Part shown: positions 49,414 to 58,042 of the stretch, one piece after another
Layout: each line of letters begins with the position of its first letter
How positions within the stretch are numbered: position 1 is the stretch's first letter
Assembly (NCBI RefSeq): GCF_006385175.1
Contig: NZ_VFIY01000004.1
Location: 310,001-374,000 of the forward strand
Direction: 5' to 3'
From: Emcibacter nanhaiensis
GTDB lineage: Bacteria > Pseudomonadota > Alphaproteobacteria > Sphingomonadales > Emcibacteraceae
DNA length: 64,000 nt
Translations under genes and position numbers: made by a program
Notes under the pieces: generated by a model
The model's input: the letters and a program-made list of their open reading frames with translations, nothing else
Databases searched by the model: none
Told to the model about the DNA's origin: nothing

Positions 49414-50101
49414 TCCGATCCTGCAGCTGCAGAATATTCATCGTCATTTCTTTCAGGGCGGGGAAGACCTGCATATCCTCAAGGGGGTTAACCTGGAAAT
49501 CCAGGCGGGGGAAACTGTTTCCCTGGTCGGGGCGTCGGGTGCCGGCAAGTCCACTCTGCTGCATATCACCGGGCTGTTGGAAAAGGCCAATGAAGGCGAT
49601 GTGATGATTGACGGCGTGTCCTGCAACGGCCTGTCCGACATCAAAAGGACCCGCATTCGCCGTAACGAAATCGGTTTTGTCTATCAGTTCCATCACCTGT
49701 TGCCGGAATTCACGGCGCTGGAAAATGTGGTGATGCCGCAGATGATTGCCGGTGTTGGCGGCAACAAGGCCCGGAAACGGGCCGAGGAACTTCTGGAAAA
49801 AATGGGACTGGCGGAGCGTTTGACCCACCGGCCGGCCCAGCTGTCCGGCGGGGAACAGCAGCGGGTCGCCATCGCCCGGGCGCTGGCCAACCGGCCGAAA
49901 CTGCTGCTGGCGGACGAACCGACCGGCAACCTGGATGAAACCACAGGCGGCGAAGTGCTCAACATCCTGCTGGACCTGGCCCGGGAAGAGGGAACGGCGG
50001 CCCTGCTGGCGACTCACAACACCTCTTTTGCAAAGCGAACGGCAAGCTGTGTCATTCTCAAGGACGGCAAGCTGCACAAGGGCGTCAAGATGGGGGCCTG
50101 A
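49406..50101 (+). CDS. lolD: Lipoprotein-releasing ABC transporter ATPase
   Basis: 231-aa cytoplasmic ATPase of the Lol complex. Walker [10 protein letters not shown] (near 45), Q-loop [20 protein letters not shown] (the family-typical LLPEF), signature [16 protein letters not shown], Walker [13 protein letters not shown], and H-loop ATHN. It overlaps the permease gene and is followed by dnaE after 106 bp. Confidence 0.97.
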   Translation: MSNPILQLQNIHRHFFQGGEDLHILKGVNLEIQAGETVSLVGASGAGKSTLLHITGLLEKANEGDVMIDGVSCNGLSDIKRTRIRRNEIGFVYQFHHLLPEFTALENVVMPQMIAGVGGNKARKRAEELLEKMGLAERLTHRPAQLSGGEQQRVAIARALANRPKLLLADEPTGNLDETTGGEVLNILLDLAREEGTAALLATHNTSFAKRTASCVILKDGKLHKGVKMGA

Positions 50102-50207
50102 GGGCTTTACCCTTTACATGATATTGGCGTGGAAGTATCTTTGTCCTGCCGTGCCGCGCGCCGGCATTAGCGGATTCTATCAGTAACTTTTTATCACTCG
50201 GGCGGGT

Positions 50208-53200
50208 ATGTCGAACCACAGCTTTATTCATCTCAGACTTCATACCGCCTATTCCCTGTCCGAAGGCGCGATTCATGTAAAAGCCCTGCCCAAGCTCTGC
50301 ACCCAGCATAATATGCCGGCCGTGGCCATTACCGACACCAATAATATGTTCGGCATGCTGGAGGCCTCCCTGACCCTGCCGGGGAGCGGCATCCAGCCGA
50401 TTGTCGGCTGTTGCCTGTCCATTACCCATGGTCCGGAAGAGCTGCAGGGCACGGTCAGGCGGCCCGAACCGGGATCCATTGCCCTGCTGGCCCAGACCGA
50501 CCAAGGCTATCACAACCTGATGGAGCTGGTCAGTCAGGCCCATCTGGAATCGGCGGTGCATGAGCCGCCGCAGATCGGGCTCAGCCTCCTGGAGGGCAAG
50601 ACCGACGGCGTGATCTGCCTGAGCGGCGGTCACAAGGGGCCGATCGGCAAATATCTGCTCGACGAGGACGAGGAAAAGGCAGCGGAGGTCACGCGCAAAC
50701 TGATGGCGCTGTTCCCGGGACGCCTCTATATGGAACTGATGCGCCATGGGATGAGTGAGGAGGAGCAGTGCGAAGATAAACTGCTGGATCTGGCCTATGC
50801 CCATGATATTCCCCTGGTGGCGACAAATGACGTGCATTTTCCCACCCGGAATATGTATGCCGCCCATGACGCGCTGCTGTGTATTGCCGACGGCGCTTAT
50901 GTGGAGCAGGACGACCGGCGCAAACTGACGCCGGAACATTATTTCAAGTCGCCCGATGAAATGGCCAGGCTGTTCGAGGACCTGCCGGAGGCTATCACCA
51001 ACACGGTGGTTGTGGCCCAGAGGTGCGCTTACAAGGTCCCGACTATTGATCCGATTCTGCCGAAATTTACTGCTGACGAGAATACCTCCGAAGCCGAGAC
51101 GTTGCGCCAGTTTGCCACAAAGGGCCTGGAAGCCCGCCTCGAGGCCCATGTCTTTACCGGGGACGAAACGCCGGAAGAGCGCGAGGAAAAGGCCAAGCCC
51201 TATTTTGACCGGCTGGATTATGAACTGGGCATTATCATCAATATGGATTTTCCCGGTTACTTCCTGATCGTGTCGGACTTCATCCAGTGGTCCAAGGACC
51301 ATAATATCCCGGTGGGGCCGGGGCGTGGCTCTGGCGCCGGCTCCGTGGTCGCCTGGGCATTGTTGATTACTGATCTTGATCCGTTGCGGTTCAGCCTGCT
51401 GTTCGAACGTTTCCTTAATCCCGAACGCGTGTCCATGCCGGACTTTGATATCGACTTCTGCCAGGACAAACGCGACCAGGTGATCAAATATGTGCAGGAT
51501 AAATACGGCCATGACCAGGTGGCGCAGATCATTACCTTCGGTAAGCTGCAGGCCCGGGCCGTGGTCCGTGATGTGGGCCGGGTGCTGCAGATGCCTTATG
51601 GTCAGGTGGACCGGCTGTCGAAGATGATTCCCAGCAATCCGGCCAATCCGGTCACCCTGTCCGAGGCGCTGGAGAGCGAGGAACGGCTGCAGGCGGAGCG
51701 GGACAGCGACCCGACCACGGCGCGGCTGATTGATATGGCCCTGCAGCTCGAAGGCCTGTACCGCCATGCCTCGACCCATGCCGCCGGCGTGGTGATCGGT
51801 GACAGGCCACTGCATCAGCTGGTGCCGCTCTACCGCGATCCCAAGTCGGACATGCCGGTGACCCAGTTCAACATGAAGTTTGTCGAGCAGGCCGGACTGG
51901 TCAAGTTCGACTTTCTGGGCCTGAAAACCCTGACGGTGCTGGCCAAGGCCGTGGAAAATATCAGGCCCCGCGGCATCGATATCGACCTGTCGCAGGTGCC
52001 GCTGGACGACAAACCGTCTTTCGAATTGATGGGCCGGGGTAAGACCGTGGGCGTGTTCCAGCTGGAAAGTAGCGGCATGCAGAATGTGCTGCTGCAGATG
52101 AAACCCGACCTGTTCGAGGATATCATCGCTGTGGTGGCGCTGTACCGTCCGGGCCCGATGGACAATATTCCCCGCTATATCGCCTGTAAACATGGCGAGG
52201 AAGAGCCGGATTACCTGCATCCGCTGCTGGTGGAGGTGCTGAAGGAAACCTACGGGGTGATCATTTACCAGGAACAGGTGATGCAGATCGCCCAGATCCT
52301 GGCCGATTATTCCCTTGGTGAAGCCGACCTGCTGCGCCGGGCCATGGGCAAGAAGATTGCCGCGGAAATGGACAAACAGAGGGCCCGGTTCCAGGAAGGG
52401 GCCGATAACAAGGGGGTGGATCCCAAGCAGGCGGCCCATATTTTCGACCTGGTGGCCAAATTCGCCGGCTACGGTTTCAACAAGTCCCACGCCGCCGCCT
52501 ATGCCCTGGTGGCCTATCATACCGCCTATCTCAAGGCCAATTTCCCGGTCGAGTTTATGGCGGCCATCATGTCGCTCGACCTGAACAACACCGACAAGCT
52601 GCAGATCTTCAAGGAAGAGTTGAAAAGCCTGCATATCCCGATCCTGCCGCCGGATGTCAATAAATCACAGGTTGAATTTTCCGTCGAGGTGATCGAGGGC
52701 GAGAGGGACGACGAACATATCGGCGGCGCCCGCGGAGACGGTGTGTTGCGCGGCGTGCGTTATGCGCTGGCCGGGCTGAAGAATGTAGGCTCGGCCGCCA
52801 TGGAGTCCCTGGTCGCGGAGCGGGAAAAGAACGGACCTTTCAAGAGCCTGGAGGATTTCTGCGCCCGGATCGACACCCACCATATCAACAAGCGGGCGCT
52901 GGAAAATATGGCCAAGGCCGGGGCGTTTGACAGTATTAATCCGAACCGGGCCCAGGTATTCCAGTCGGTGGAAATGCTGCTCAAGCAGGCCAGCGCCGCA
53001 ACCCAGGAGAGAAACAGCGACCAGGTCAGCCTGTTCGGTGATGTGGTTGAGGAGCCGAATCTGGTCCTGCCGGACGTCAATGACTGGGCCCTGATTGACA
53101 GGCTGAACAATGAACGCGAAGCGATCGGCTTTTACCTGTCCGCCCATCCGCTGGACGCCTACGACAAAGTCCTGGCGCGGCAGAAAGTGGTGCCGTCCAG

Positions 53201-53723
53201 CGAGATCGAGGCGCGGGCCACCGGCAAGGGCGGGGTGGTCAAGCTGGCCGGCACGATCCAGAGCCTGAAGGAAAAACGCTCCCAGCGCGGCAATAAATAT
53301 GCCTTCCTTGGCCTGTCGGATGCGGCCGGCGCCTATGAAGTGACACTGTTTTCCGAAGTTTTGAACGCCAAGCGGGACATGCTGGAAGCGGGCAACTCGG
53401 TGATTGTGACCGCGGAAGTGCGGAAAACCGATGAAGGGGCGGTCAGGCTGACGGCTCAGGGGATTGAATCCATCGACCAGGTTGCCGCCCGGACCGCCAA
53501 GGGACTGGAAATCTTTGTCGAGAATGAAAAGTCCCTGACCGCGGTGAAGGAGATACTCGAGCAGCATAAAGGGGGGCGGGGGACTGTTACCTTTAAAATC
53601 AAGGTTGATGACGGGGAAAAGTTCGACATAGATGTGGAACTGGGCGAAGGCTATGTGATATCACCAGCCGTTCGCAACGCGATTGTCACCATGAAAGGCA
53701 TTACGGAGGCCCGGGAAATATGA
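50208..53723 (+). CDS. dnaE: DNA polymerase III alpha subunit
   Basis: 1171-aa replicative polymerase of class DnaE1. N-terminal PHP domain (FIHLRLHTAYSLSEGAIHVKAL, AITDTNNMFG), catalytic palm Asp residues in RVSMPDFDIDFCQDKRDQVI and GRGSGAGSVVAWAL, (HhH)2 region (KKIAAEMDKQRARFQEGA, FAGYGFNKSHAAAYALVAYHTAYLKANFP), OB-fold and C-terminal tau-binding region. Length matches DnaE1. It overlaps the NUDIX gene by 4 bp. Confidence 0.98.
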   Translation: MSNHSFIHLRLHTAYSLSEGAIHVKALPKLCTQHNMPAVAITDTNNMFGMLEASLTLPGSGIQPIVGCCLSITHGPEELQGTVRRPEPGSIALLAQTDQGYHNLMELVSQAHLESAVHEPPQIGLSLLEGKTDGVICLSGGHKGPIGKYLLDEDEEKAAEVTRKLMALFPGRLYMELMRHGMSEEEQCEDKLLDLAYAHDIPLVATNDVHFPTRNMYAAHDALLCIADGAYVEQDDRRKLTPEHYFKSPDEMARLFEDLPEAITNTVVVAQRCAYKVPTIDPILPKFTADENTSEAETLRQFATKGLEARLEAHVFTGDETPEEREEKAKPYFDRLDYELGIIINMDFPGYFLIVSDFIQWSKDHNIPVGPGRGSGAGSVVAWALLITDLDPLRFSLLFERFLNPERVSMPDFDIDFCQDKRDQVIKYVQDKYGHDQVAQIITFGKLQARAVVRDVGRVLQMPYGQVDRLSKMIPSNPANPVTLSEALESEERLQAERDSDPTTARLIDMALQLEGLYRHASTHAAGVVIGDRPLHQLVPLYRDPKSDMPVTQFNMKFVEQAGLVKFDFLGLKTLTVLAKAVENIRPRGIDIDLSQVPLDDKPSFELMGRGKTVGVFQLESSGMQNVLLQMKPDLFEDIIAVVALYRPGPMDNIPRYIACKHGEEEPDYLHPLLVEVLKETYGVIIYQEQVMQIAQILADYSLGEADLLRRAMGKKIAAEMDKQRARFQEGADNKGVDPKQAAHIFDLVAKFAGYGFNKSHAAAYALVAYHTAYLKANFPVEFMAAIMSLDLNNTDKLQIFKEELKSLHIPILPPDVNKSQVEFSVEVIEGERDDEHIGGARGDGVLRGVRYALAGLKNVGSAAMESLVAEREKNGPFKSLEDFCARIDTHHINKRALENMAKAGAFDSINPNRAQVFQSVEMLLKQASAATQERNSDQVSLFGDVVEEPNLVLPDVNDWALIDRLNNEREAIGFYLSAHPLDAYDKVLARQKVVPSSEIEARATGKGGVVKLAGTIQSLKEKRSQRGNKYAFLGLSDAAGAYEVTLFSEVLNAKRDMLEAGNSVIVTAEVRKTDEGAVRLTAQGIESIDQVAARTAKGLEIFVENEKSLTAVKEILEQHKGGRGTVTFKIKVDDGEKFDIDVELGEGYVISPAVRNAIVTMKGITEAREI

Positions 53724-54520
53724 GTTCAGAGACCAAAAAAATCGCCACCCCAATTGATTCCGCGACCGTCATTCTGGTGCGTGATGGTTATGACGGGCTC
53801 GAAGTGCTGGTGGGGGAGCGTCATGGTGATATCAAGTTCGCCGGCGGAGCGCGGGTTTTTCCTGGCGGTAAAGTGGATCCGCTCGACAAAAAGGCCGAGC
53901 TTGAATGGGCCGGGGAAACTGAAGAGAAGTTACCCGAACAGTTCCGCGGCCTGCGGTTTACCGCTATTCGCGAAGTCTTTGAAGAAACCGGCCTGATCAT
54001 TGCGAAAAAGAACGGATATTCGCTTACCGAAGATCAGCGTGCGGCAATAGACAGGGAGTATCGTGACCGGGTGCATTATCAGGGTATGGGCCTGCTGGAT
54101 TTTATGAAGGAGAATGGCCTGGGCCCTGATCTGGAGGCCTGTGTGCCGTTTGCCCACTGGATCACGCCTGTTGCCCGACCCAAGCGGTTTGACACGCGCT
54201 TTTTTGTTTGTGAAGCGCCGGAGGGGCAGGTTGCCAAGGCGGACGGCCAGGAAATCATCGACGTGATCTGGGCGACCCCGACCAGGATTATCGAGGAGGC
54301 GGACGGGACTCTGATGTTCCCGACACTCATGAATTTGAAAAAGATTGCAGAATTCGGTTCAGTCAGGGAACTGATGGAAGATACGGCAGGACGGGAAATT
54401 GTCACAGTATTGCCGGAAATCAGGAAAAATGAGGCGGGGGAAGTCAGAATCGTTGCCGAGGAGGCAGGATATGGTTCTGTGGATCAAAATAGCGTTCATC
54501 CCGGTATTTCAAAGGATTAG
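53720..54520 (+). CDS. NUDIX hydrolase, NUDT19/RP2-like
   Basis: 266 aa. The Nudix helix REVFEETGL (residues 84-92) supplies the catalytic Glu residues, but its GG (G49-G50 of VFPGGKVDP) is ~34 residues before Arg84 instead of 14, so about 20 extra residues split the Nudix box, as in the NUDT19 (peroxisomal CoA diphosphatase) group. Substrate could be CoA or acyl-CoA derivatives; not proven. Starts on an ATGA overlap with dnaE and is likely cotranscribed. Confidence 0.85.
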   Translation: MSSETKKIATPIDSATVILVRDGYDGLEVLVGERHGDIKFAGGARVFPGGKVDPLDKKAELEWAGETEEKLPEQFRGLRFTAIREVFEETGLIIAKKNGYSLTEDQRAAIDREYRDRVHYQGMGLLDFMKENGLGPDLEACVPFAHWITPVARPKRFDTRFFVCEAPEGQVAKADGQEIIDVIWATPTRIIEEADGTLMFPTLMNLKKIAEFGSVRELMEDTAGREIVTVLPEIRKNEAGEVRIVAEEAGYGSVDQNSVHPGISKD

Positions 54521-54761
54521 GGGAATAACCCGACCGGTCCTTCTGCGACTGAAAATAGCCGGTGTCAGATTTCTTTACAGTGCATGGAATATTAAAAGAA
54601 CCTAAAGAGTATATTAAGTCATTGATAAATAATGATTTATTGTAAGAAAAGCGGAAAAGTGGGGGGATATTTCTGGTTTTAGGTGTCGATATTTTTTACA
54701 CAATTGCATGTGATGTCAGGGCGGATATTGTTAACTTGTTGCAATTAAAGGAAAAAATAAA
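54521..54761 (+). other. A+T-rich region upstream of the PEP-CTERM gene, possible activator sites
   Basis: No credible gene in this part of a 385-bp gap. It contains ATAAAT-AATG-ATTTAT (54625-54640), about 150-165 bp upstream of the predicted sigma-54 start, and a wider AATTGCA (54702-54708) / TGCAATT (54740-54746) inverted pair. Positions suit enhancer sites for a sigma-54 activator, but this is inference. No terminator for the dnaE/NUDIX unit is evident. Confidence 0.45.
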
Positions 54762-54779
54762 TTGGCACGCTACTTGCTT
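54762..54779 (+). promoter_or_regulatory. Sigma-54 promoter of the PEP-CTERM gene
   Basis: TTGGCACG-CTAC-TTGCTT is an exact match to the sigma-54 consensus TGGCACG-N4-TTGCW. GG (54764-54765) and GC (54776-54777) are 10 bp apart. Predicted transcription start near 54789, giving a ~117-nt leader before the GTG codon. Confidence 0.85.
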
Positions 54780-54905
54780 ATAAAGATACCGTTATCAGAT
54801 GATGTGGTACGAGCCACGAACGAGTAGTTGAGTACTTATAGATTTTTAATTTTCCATGTATGGTTGCGTTACGCTGCACTCATACGAACATCACAGGAGG
54901 TTATT

Positions 54906-55709
54906 GTGAAAAGCAATAAGATAATTTCCCTTATCACTGGCGCTATCGCAAGTGTTGTGGTTATGGGTTCAGCTCATGCTGGAACCATGATTACTGAATG
55001 GAAGCTGACAGCCGATGCAGCCTTTCAGGATGAAACTGGTGAACCGCTTGCGGATCTCATTAACAACGGCGACTATATTTCCTGGGGCCTTGAAGGCGGA
55101 AATTACAGTCATCTGGTCATTGGTGACCAGAGCGGTTACGACGGTACAACCCCGGCTGCCAACGCCAACGGTCACACCGAAGTAAACGGCATCATGACCA
55201 ACGGTGCTTTTGAAGATGCAGCCACCCTGACACACGTGAACAACGTGATCGCGTACAATACTTCGCTGACCAGCGTGACCATCCAGGATACCATCAGCCT
55301 TGAAGCTGTTAGCCCGGCTGGTTTCTCCCTGGGTCCGATCGTGTTCCCGCTGTTCATCGAGTTCCAGGAAACTCCGAACACTGAAGGCACTTGTGTTGAT
55401 GACTCTATCAGCGTGTGTGACGATATCTTCGTACTGGTAAACCCGGAAAACCTGTCCTTCAGCTTCGTTGAAGACGGATACCTCTATACCGTTACTCTGG
55501 ACCTGGGTGACACATCCTTCCTGGATGATGATGCCTGTGCCCTTGCTGGTGCCGAATCAGGTTGTCAGGGCTTCCTGACCGAAGAAAATACCTTTACAAC
55601 TCTCTACACCTCAGTGGCCATCACTGCGGAAGAAGTTTCCGAGCCTGCCATGCTGGGTCTGCTCGGCCTGGGTCTGGTCTTCGCCGGCCTGCGTCGCCGC
55701 AAAGCCTGA
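54906..55709 (+). CDS. THxN-type PEP-CTERM secreted protein
   Basis: About 267 aa. I start at the GTG at 54906, which follows AGGAGG by 5 nt and puts the signal peptide (KSNKIISLITGAIASVVVMGSAHA) at the N-terminus. An ATG at 54828 would bury it behind 26 unlikely residues. The mature part is Asp/Thr-rich with four Cys and carries THVN (residues 109-112), the mark of the THxN family. The C-terminus is an exosortase sorting signal: SEPAMLGLLGLGLVFAGLRRRKA (residues 245-267), with Ser for the first Pro of PEP. It should be exported and processed by an exosortase encoded elsewhere. Family members are linked to extracellular matrix; this protein's role is unknown. Confidence 0.88.
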   Translation: MKSNKIISLITGAIASVVVMGSAHAGTMITEWKLTADAAFQDETGEPLADLINNGDYISWGLEGGNYSHLVIGDQSGYDGTTPAANANGHTEVNGIMTNGAFEDAATLTHVNNVIAYNTSLTSVTIQDTISLEAVSPAGFSLGPIVFPLFIEFQETPNTEGTCVDDSISVCDDIFVLVNPENLSFSFVEDGYLYTVTLDLGDTSFLDDDACALAGAESGCQGFLTEENTFTTLYTSVAITAEEVSEPAMLGLLGLGLVFAGLRRRKA

Positions 55710-55766
55710 GGCTTGAGACGAAACTCCTCCAGTTTGATAAGTAGACCGGAATGAGAAAAGAACAAA

Positions 55767-55797
55767 CGTGAGCGGTTATTATAGATAGCCGCTCACG
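55767..55797. other. Long hairpin downstream of the PEP-CTERM gene
   Basis: A 9-bp perfect stem, CGTGAGCGG / CCGCTCACG, extended inward by about four A/T and G-U pairs, with a 5-nt loop. Lies 58 bp past the PEP-CTERM stop, just upstream of a canonical terminator. Confidence 0.6.
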
Positions 55798-55808
55798 CTT
55801 TGATTCAG

Positions 55809-55846
55809 GCCGTTGCTTTCCAAAAGCGACGGCTTTTTATTTTTTC
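55809..55846 (+). terminator. Terminator of the PEP-CTERM gene
   Basis: A 10-bp stem, GCCGTTGCTT / AAGCGACGGC (one G-U pair), followed by TTTTTATTTTTTC. It separates the gene from the rpsB promoter. Confidence 0.88.
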
Positions 55847-55878
55847 TGTATTATTGGCGGAAATTGGCGATTTATCCC

Positions 55879-55907
55879 TTGCCTTTTGTCTGAAAACGTC
55901 GTAATAC
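55879..55907 (+). promoter_or_regulatory. Sigma-70 promoter of rpsB-tsf
   Basis: TTGCCT (55879-55884), 17-bp spacer, TAATAC (55902-55907). The predicted start, near 55914, gives a ~107-nt leader to the rpsB ATG. Confidence 0.75.
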
Positions 55908-55969
55908 GCGCCTACTTCACACACGGGTGTAGAAGTTTGCCTCCTACATATTGAGGCCGACTTTCCGGT

Positions 55970-55981
55970 GTCTCTAGAGAC
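55970..55981 (+). promoter_or_regulatory. Palindrome in the rpsB leader
   Basis: A perfect GTCTCTAGAGAC palindrome lies 39 nt upstream of the rpsB start within the predicted leader. It could be part of an S2 autoregulatory RNA or a DNA site; the family-specific rpsB leader motif cannot be verified by eye. Confidence 0.4.
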
Positions 55982-56020
55982 CAAAGCCCGTGGAGGATTA
56001 ACCGGAAAAGGAGAAAAGAC

Positions 56021-56869
56021 ATGGCACTGCCTAGCTTTACCATGCGTCAGCTTTTGGAAGCTGGTGTACATTTTGGCCACCAGGCCCACCGTTGGAACCC
56101 CCGTATGGGCGATTACATCTTCGGTGTTCGTAACAAAATTCATATTCTTAACCTGTCCATTACCGTACCGCTTCTGCATCGCGCTATGGAACAGGTTCGT
56201 GACGTAACCGCATCCGGCGGCCGCGTATTGTTTGTCGGCACCAAACGCCAGGCTTCCGGCCCGATCGCCGAAGCTGCCAAGCGTTGCGGTCAGTATTATG
56301 TGAACCACCGCTGGCTCGGTGGCATGCTGACCAACTGGCAGACTGTTTCAAACTCCATCAAGCGTCTCAAAGAGCTGGAAGACCTCCTGAGCCAGGAACA
56401 TTCCGGTCTGACCAAAAAAGAAATCCTGCAGATGACACGTGAGCGGGATAAACTGGAGCGCTCTCTCGGTGGTATTAAAGACATGGGCGGTCTGCCGAAT
56501 GTCATCTTTGTGATCGATACCAACAAGGAAGAACTGGCCATCCAGGAAGCCAGGAAACTGGGTATTCCGGTTGTCGGCATTCTGGATACCAACAGCAACC
56601 CGGAAGGTGTTGATTTCCCGGTACCGGGTAACGATGACGCAACACGTGCGATCCAGCTGTATTGTGATCTGATTGCGGATTCTGTTCTGGAAGGTATCCA
56701 GCAGGAACTGTCAGAGCAGGGTGTCGACCTCGGCGCCGAAGAGGCTCCGGTGGAGCCGGCCCTGGAAGCTGAAGCCGAAGAGGCTCCGGCAGAAGCTGCT
56801 GCTGCAGAAGAAGCTCCCGCTGTGGAAGCACCGGCTGAAGAAGCTCCTGCTGAAGAAAAAGCGTCTTAA
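56021..56869 (+). CDS. rpsB: 30S ribosomal protein S2 with acidic C-terminal tail
   Basis: 282 aa. Core S2 (about 1-230) starts [35 protein letters not shown] and contains [20 protein letters not shown] and [19 protein letters not shown]. After about residue 235 there is a ~47-residue Ala/Glu/Pro tail with repeated EEAPAEE units, longer and more acidic than in E. coli. First gene of rpsB-tsf, with its own promoter, AAAAGGAGAA ribosome site and leader. Confidence 0.97.
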   Translation: MALPSFTMRQLLEAGVHFGHQAHRWNPRMGDYIFGVRNKIHILNLSITVPLLHRAMEQVRDVTASGGRVLFVGTKRQASGPIAEAAKRCGQYYVNHRWLGGMLTNWQTVSNSIKRLKELEDLLSQEHSGLTKKEILQMTRERDKLERSLGGIKDMGGLPNVIFVIDTNKEELAIQEARKLGIPVVGILDTNSNPEGVDFPVPGNDDATRAIQLYCDLIADSVLEGIQQELSEQGVDLGAEEAPVEPALEAEAEEAPAEAAAAEEAPAVEAPAEEAPAEEKAS

Positions 56870-56955
56870 AAAGTTCATTGGCATCGCCGGTTTCCAGCCG
56901 CTAAAGCTGTTGGAAGCCGGCAATGACTTTATTCCGAAAATCTCAAGGAAAGAAA

Positions 56956-57882
56956 ATGGCTCAAATTACTGCTGCATTGGTTAAGGAACTGCGCGAGAAA
57001 ACCGGCGCAGGCATGATGGATTGTAAAAAAGCTCTGGCTGAGAACGACGGCGACCTGGAAGCGTCCGTTGACTGGCTGCGCCAGAAGGGTATTGCCAAGG
57101 CCGAGAAAAAAGCCGGCCGTGTGGCTGCCGAAGGTCTTGTTGCTGTTGCTGCTTCCGGCACGAAAGCTGTTGCCGTCGAGGTGAACTCTGAAACTGACTT
57201 CGTCGCCCGCAACGAGAAGTTCCAGGCAATGGTCAAAAATATTGCCCAGATTGCCCTGGACAATGATGGCGACTTCGAAGCTACCCAGAATGCAACTTAC
57301 CCGGGCACCTCCCGTAGTGTTGCCGAGGAAGTCAAGGAAGCTGTGGGCACCATCGGTGAAAACATGAACTTCCGTCGTTCTGTTGGCCTGAGTGTGAACA
57401 AAGGCGTTGTGGCTTCCTACATCCACGGCACTGTGGTTGAAGGTATGGGCAAGATTGCTGTTCTCGTTAGCCTGGAGTCAGAGGCTGACGAAGTAACACT
57501 GTCCGCTCTCGGCAAACAGCTGGCCATGCATGTTGCCGCTACCAGCCCGGCCTCCCTGTCCATCGATGACCTGGATCCGGAGCTTCTGGAGCGTGAACGC
57601 AACGTGCTGATTGAGCAGGCCCGTGAATCCGGCAAGCCTGACAACATCATCGAGAAAATGATCGAAGGCCGTATCCGCAAGTACTACGAGGAAGTGGTTC
57701 TGCTGGAACAGACTTTCGTCATCGATGGTGAAACCAAGATTTCCAAAGTTGTTGAAAATGCCGCGAAATCTGCCGGTACAGATATCAAGCTGGCCGGCTT
57801 TGTTCGTCTTGCTCTCGGCGAAGGTATCGAGAAAGAAGAAGACGATTTCGCCGCTGAGGTTGCTGCTGCCGCCGGCAACTAA
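56956..57882 (+). CDS. tsf: Elongation factor Ts
   Basis: 308-aa nucleotide-exchange factor for EF-Tu. The start [27 protein letters not shown] (TDVGN-type first domain) and [15 protein letters not shown] are canonical. AAGGAAAG precedes the ATG at 56956. An in-frame ATG at 56923 would add 11 non-homologous residues and is rejected. Followed by a hairpin and then pyrH. Confidence 0.97.
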   Translation: MAQITAALVKELREKTGAGMMDCKKALAENDGDLEASVDWLRQKGIAKAEKKAGRVAAEGLVAVAASGTKAVAVEVNSETDFVARNEKFQAMVKNIAQIALDNDGDFEATQNATYPGTSRSVAEEVKEAVGTIGENMNFRRSVGLSVNKGVVASYIHGTVVEGMGKIAVLVSLESEADEVTLSALGKQLAMHVAATSPASLSIDDLDPELLERERNVLIEQARESGKPDNIIEKMIEGRIRKYYEEVVLLEQTFVIDGETKISKVVENAAKSAGTDIKLAGFVRLALGEGIEKEEDDFAAEVAAAAGN

Positions 57883-57897
57883 TCATAGCCATATTCT

Positions 57898-57943
57898 GGG
57901 CTCATTTACCGATCATCCTTTGGCTGGTTTGGTAAATGGGCCC
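57898..57943 (+). terminator. Terminator-like hairpin after tsf
   Basis: A 13-bp stem, GGGCTCATTTACC / GGTAAATGGGCCC (one G-U pair), around a 20-nt loop, then TTCTTGT. A weak T-tract; may only reduce read-through into pyrH. Confidence 0.55.
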
Positions 57944-58042
57944 TTCTTGTATATTCTTCATGGACTTATCCTTGTCCGTGATGCAAGATGTGCGAAATAA
58001 TAAGAATACTATACGACAAGAATTTTTACAGGTGTCTGCAAT

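Noticed and set aside
50085-52634. An 849-aa open frame antisense to dnaE
   Set aside because: It covers a confident dnaE with all catalytic motifs; composition is rich in His/Gln/Arg, as expected of the complement of GC-rich coding DNA.
54828-54905. Upstream ATG for the PEP-CTERM gene
   Set aside because: It would put 26 residues ahead of the signal peptide. The GTG at 54906 has AGGAGG at ideal spacing.
56923-56955. Upstream ATG for tsf
   Set aside because: It adds residues absent from EF-Ts homologues and lies before a good AAGGAAAG site that serves the ATG at 56956.
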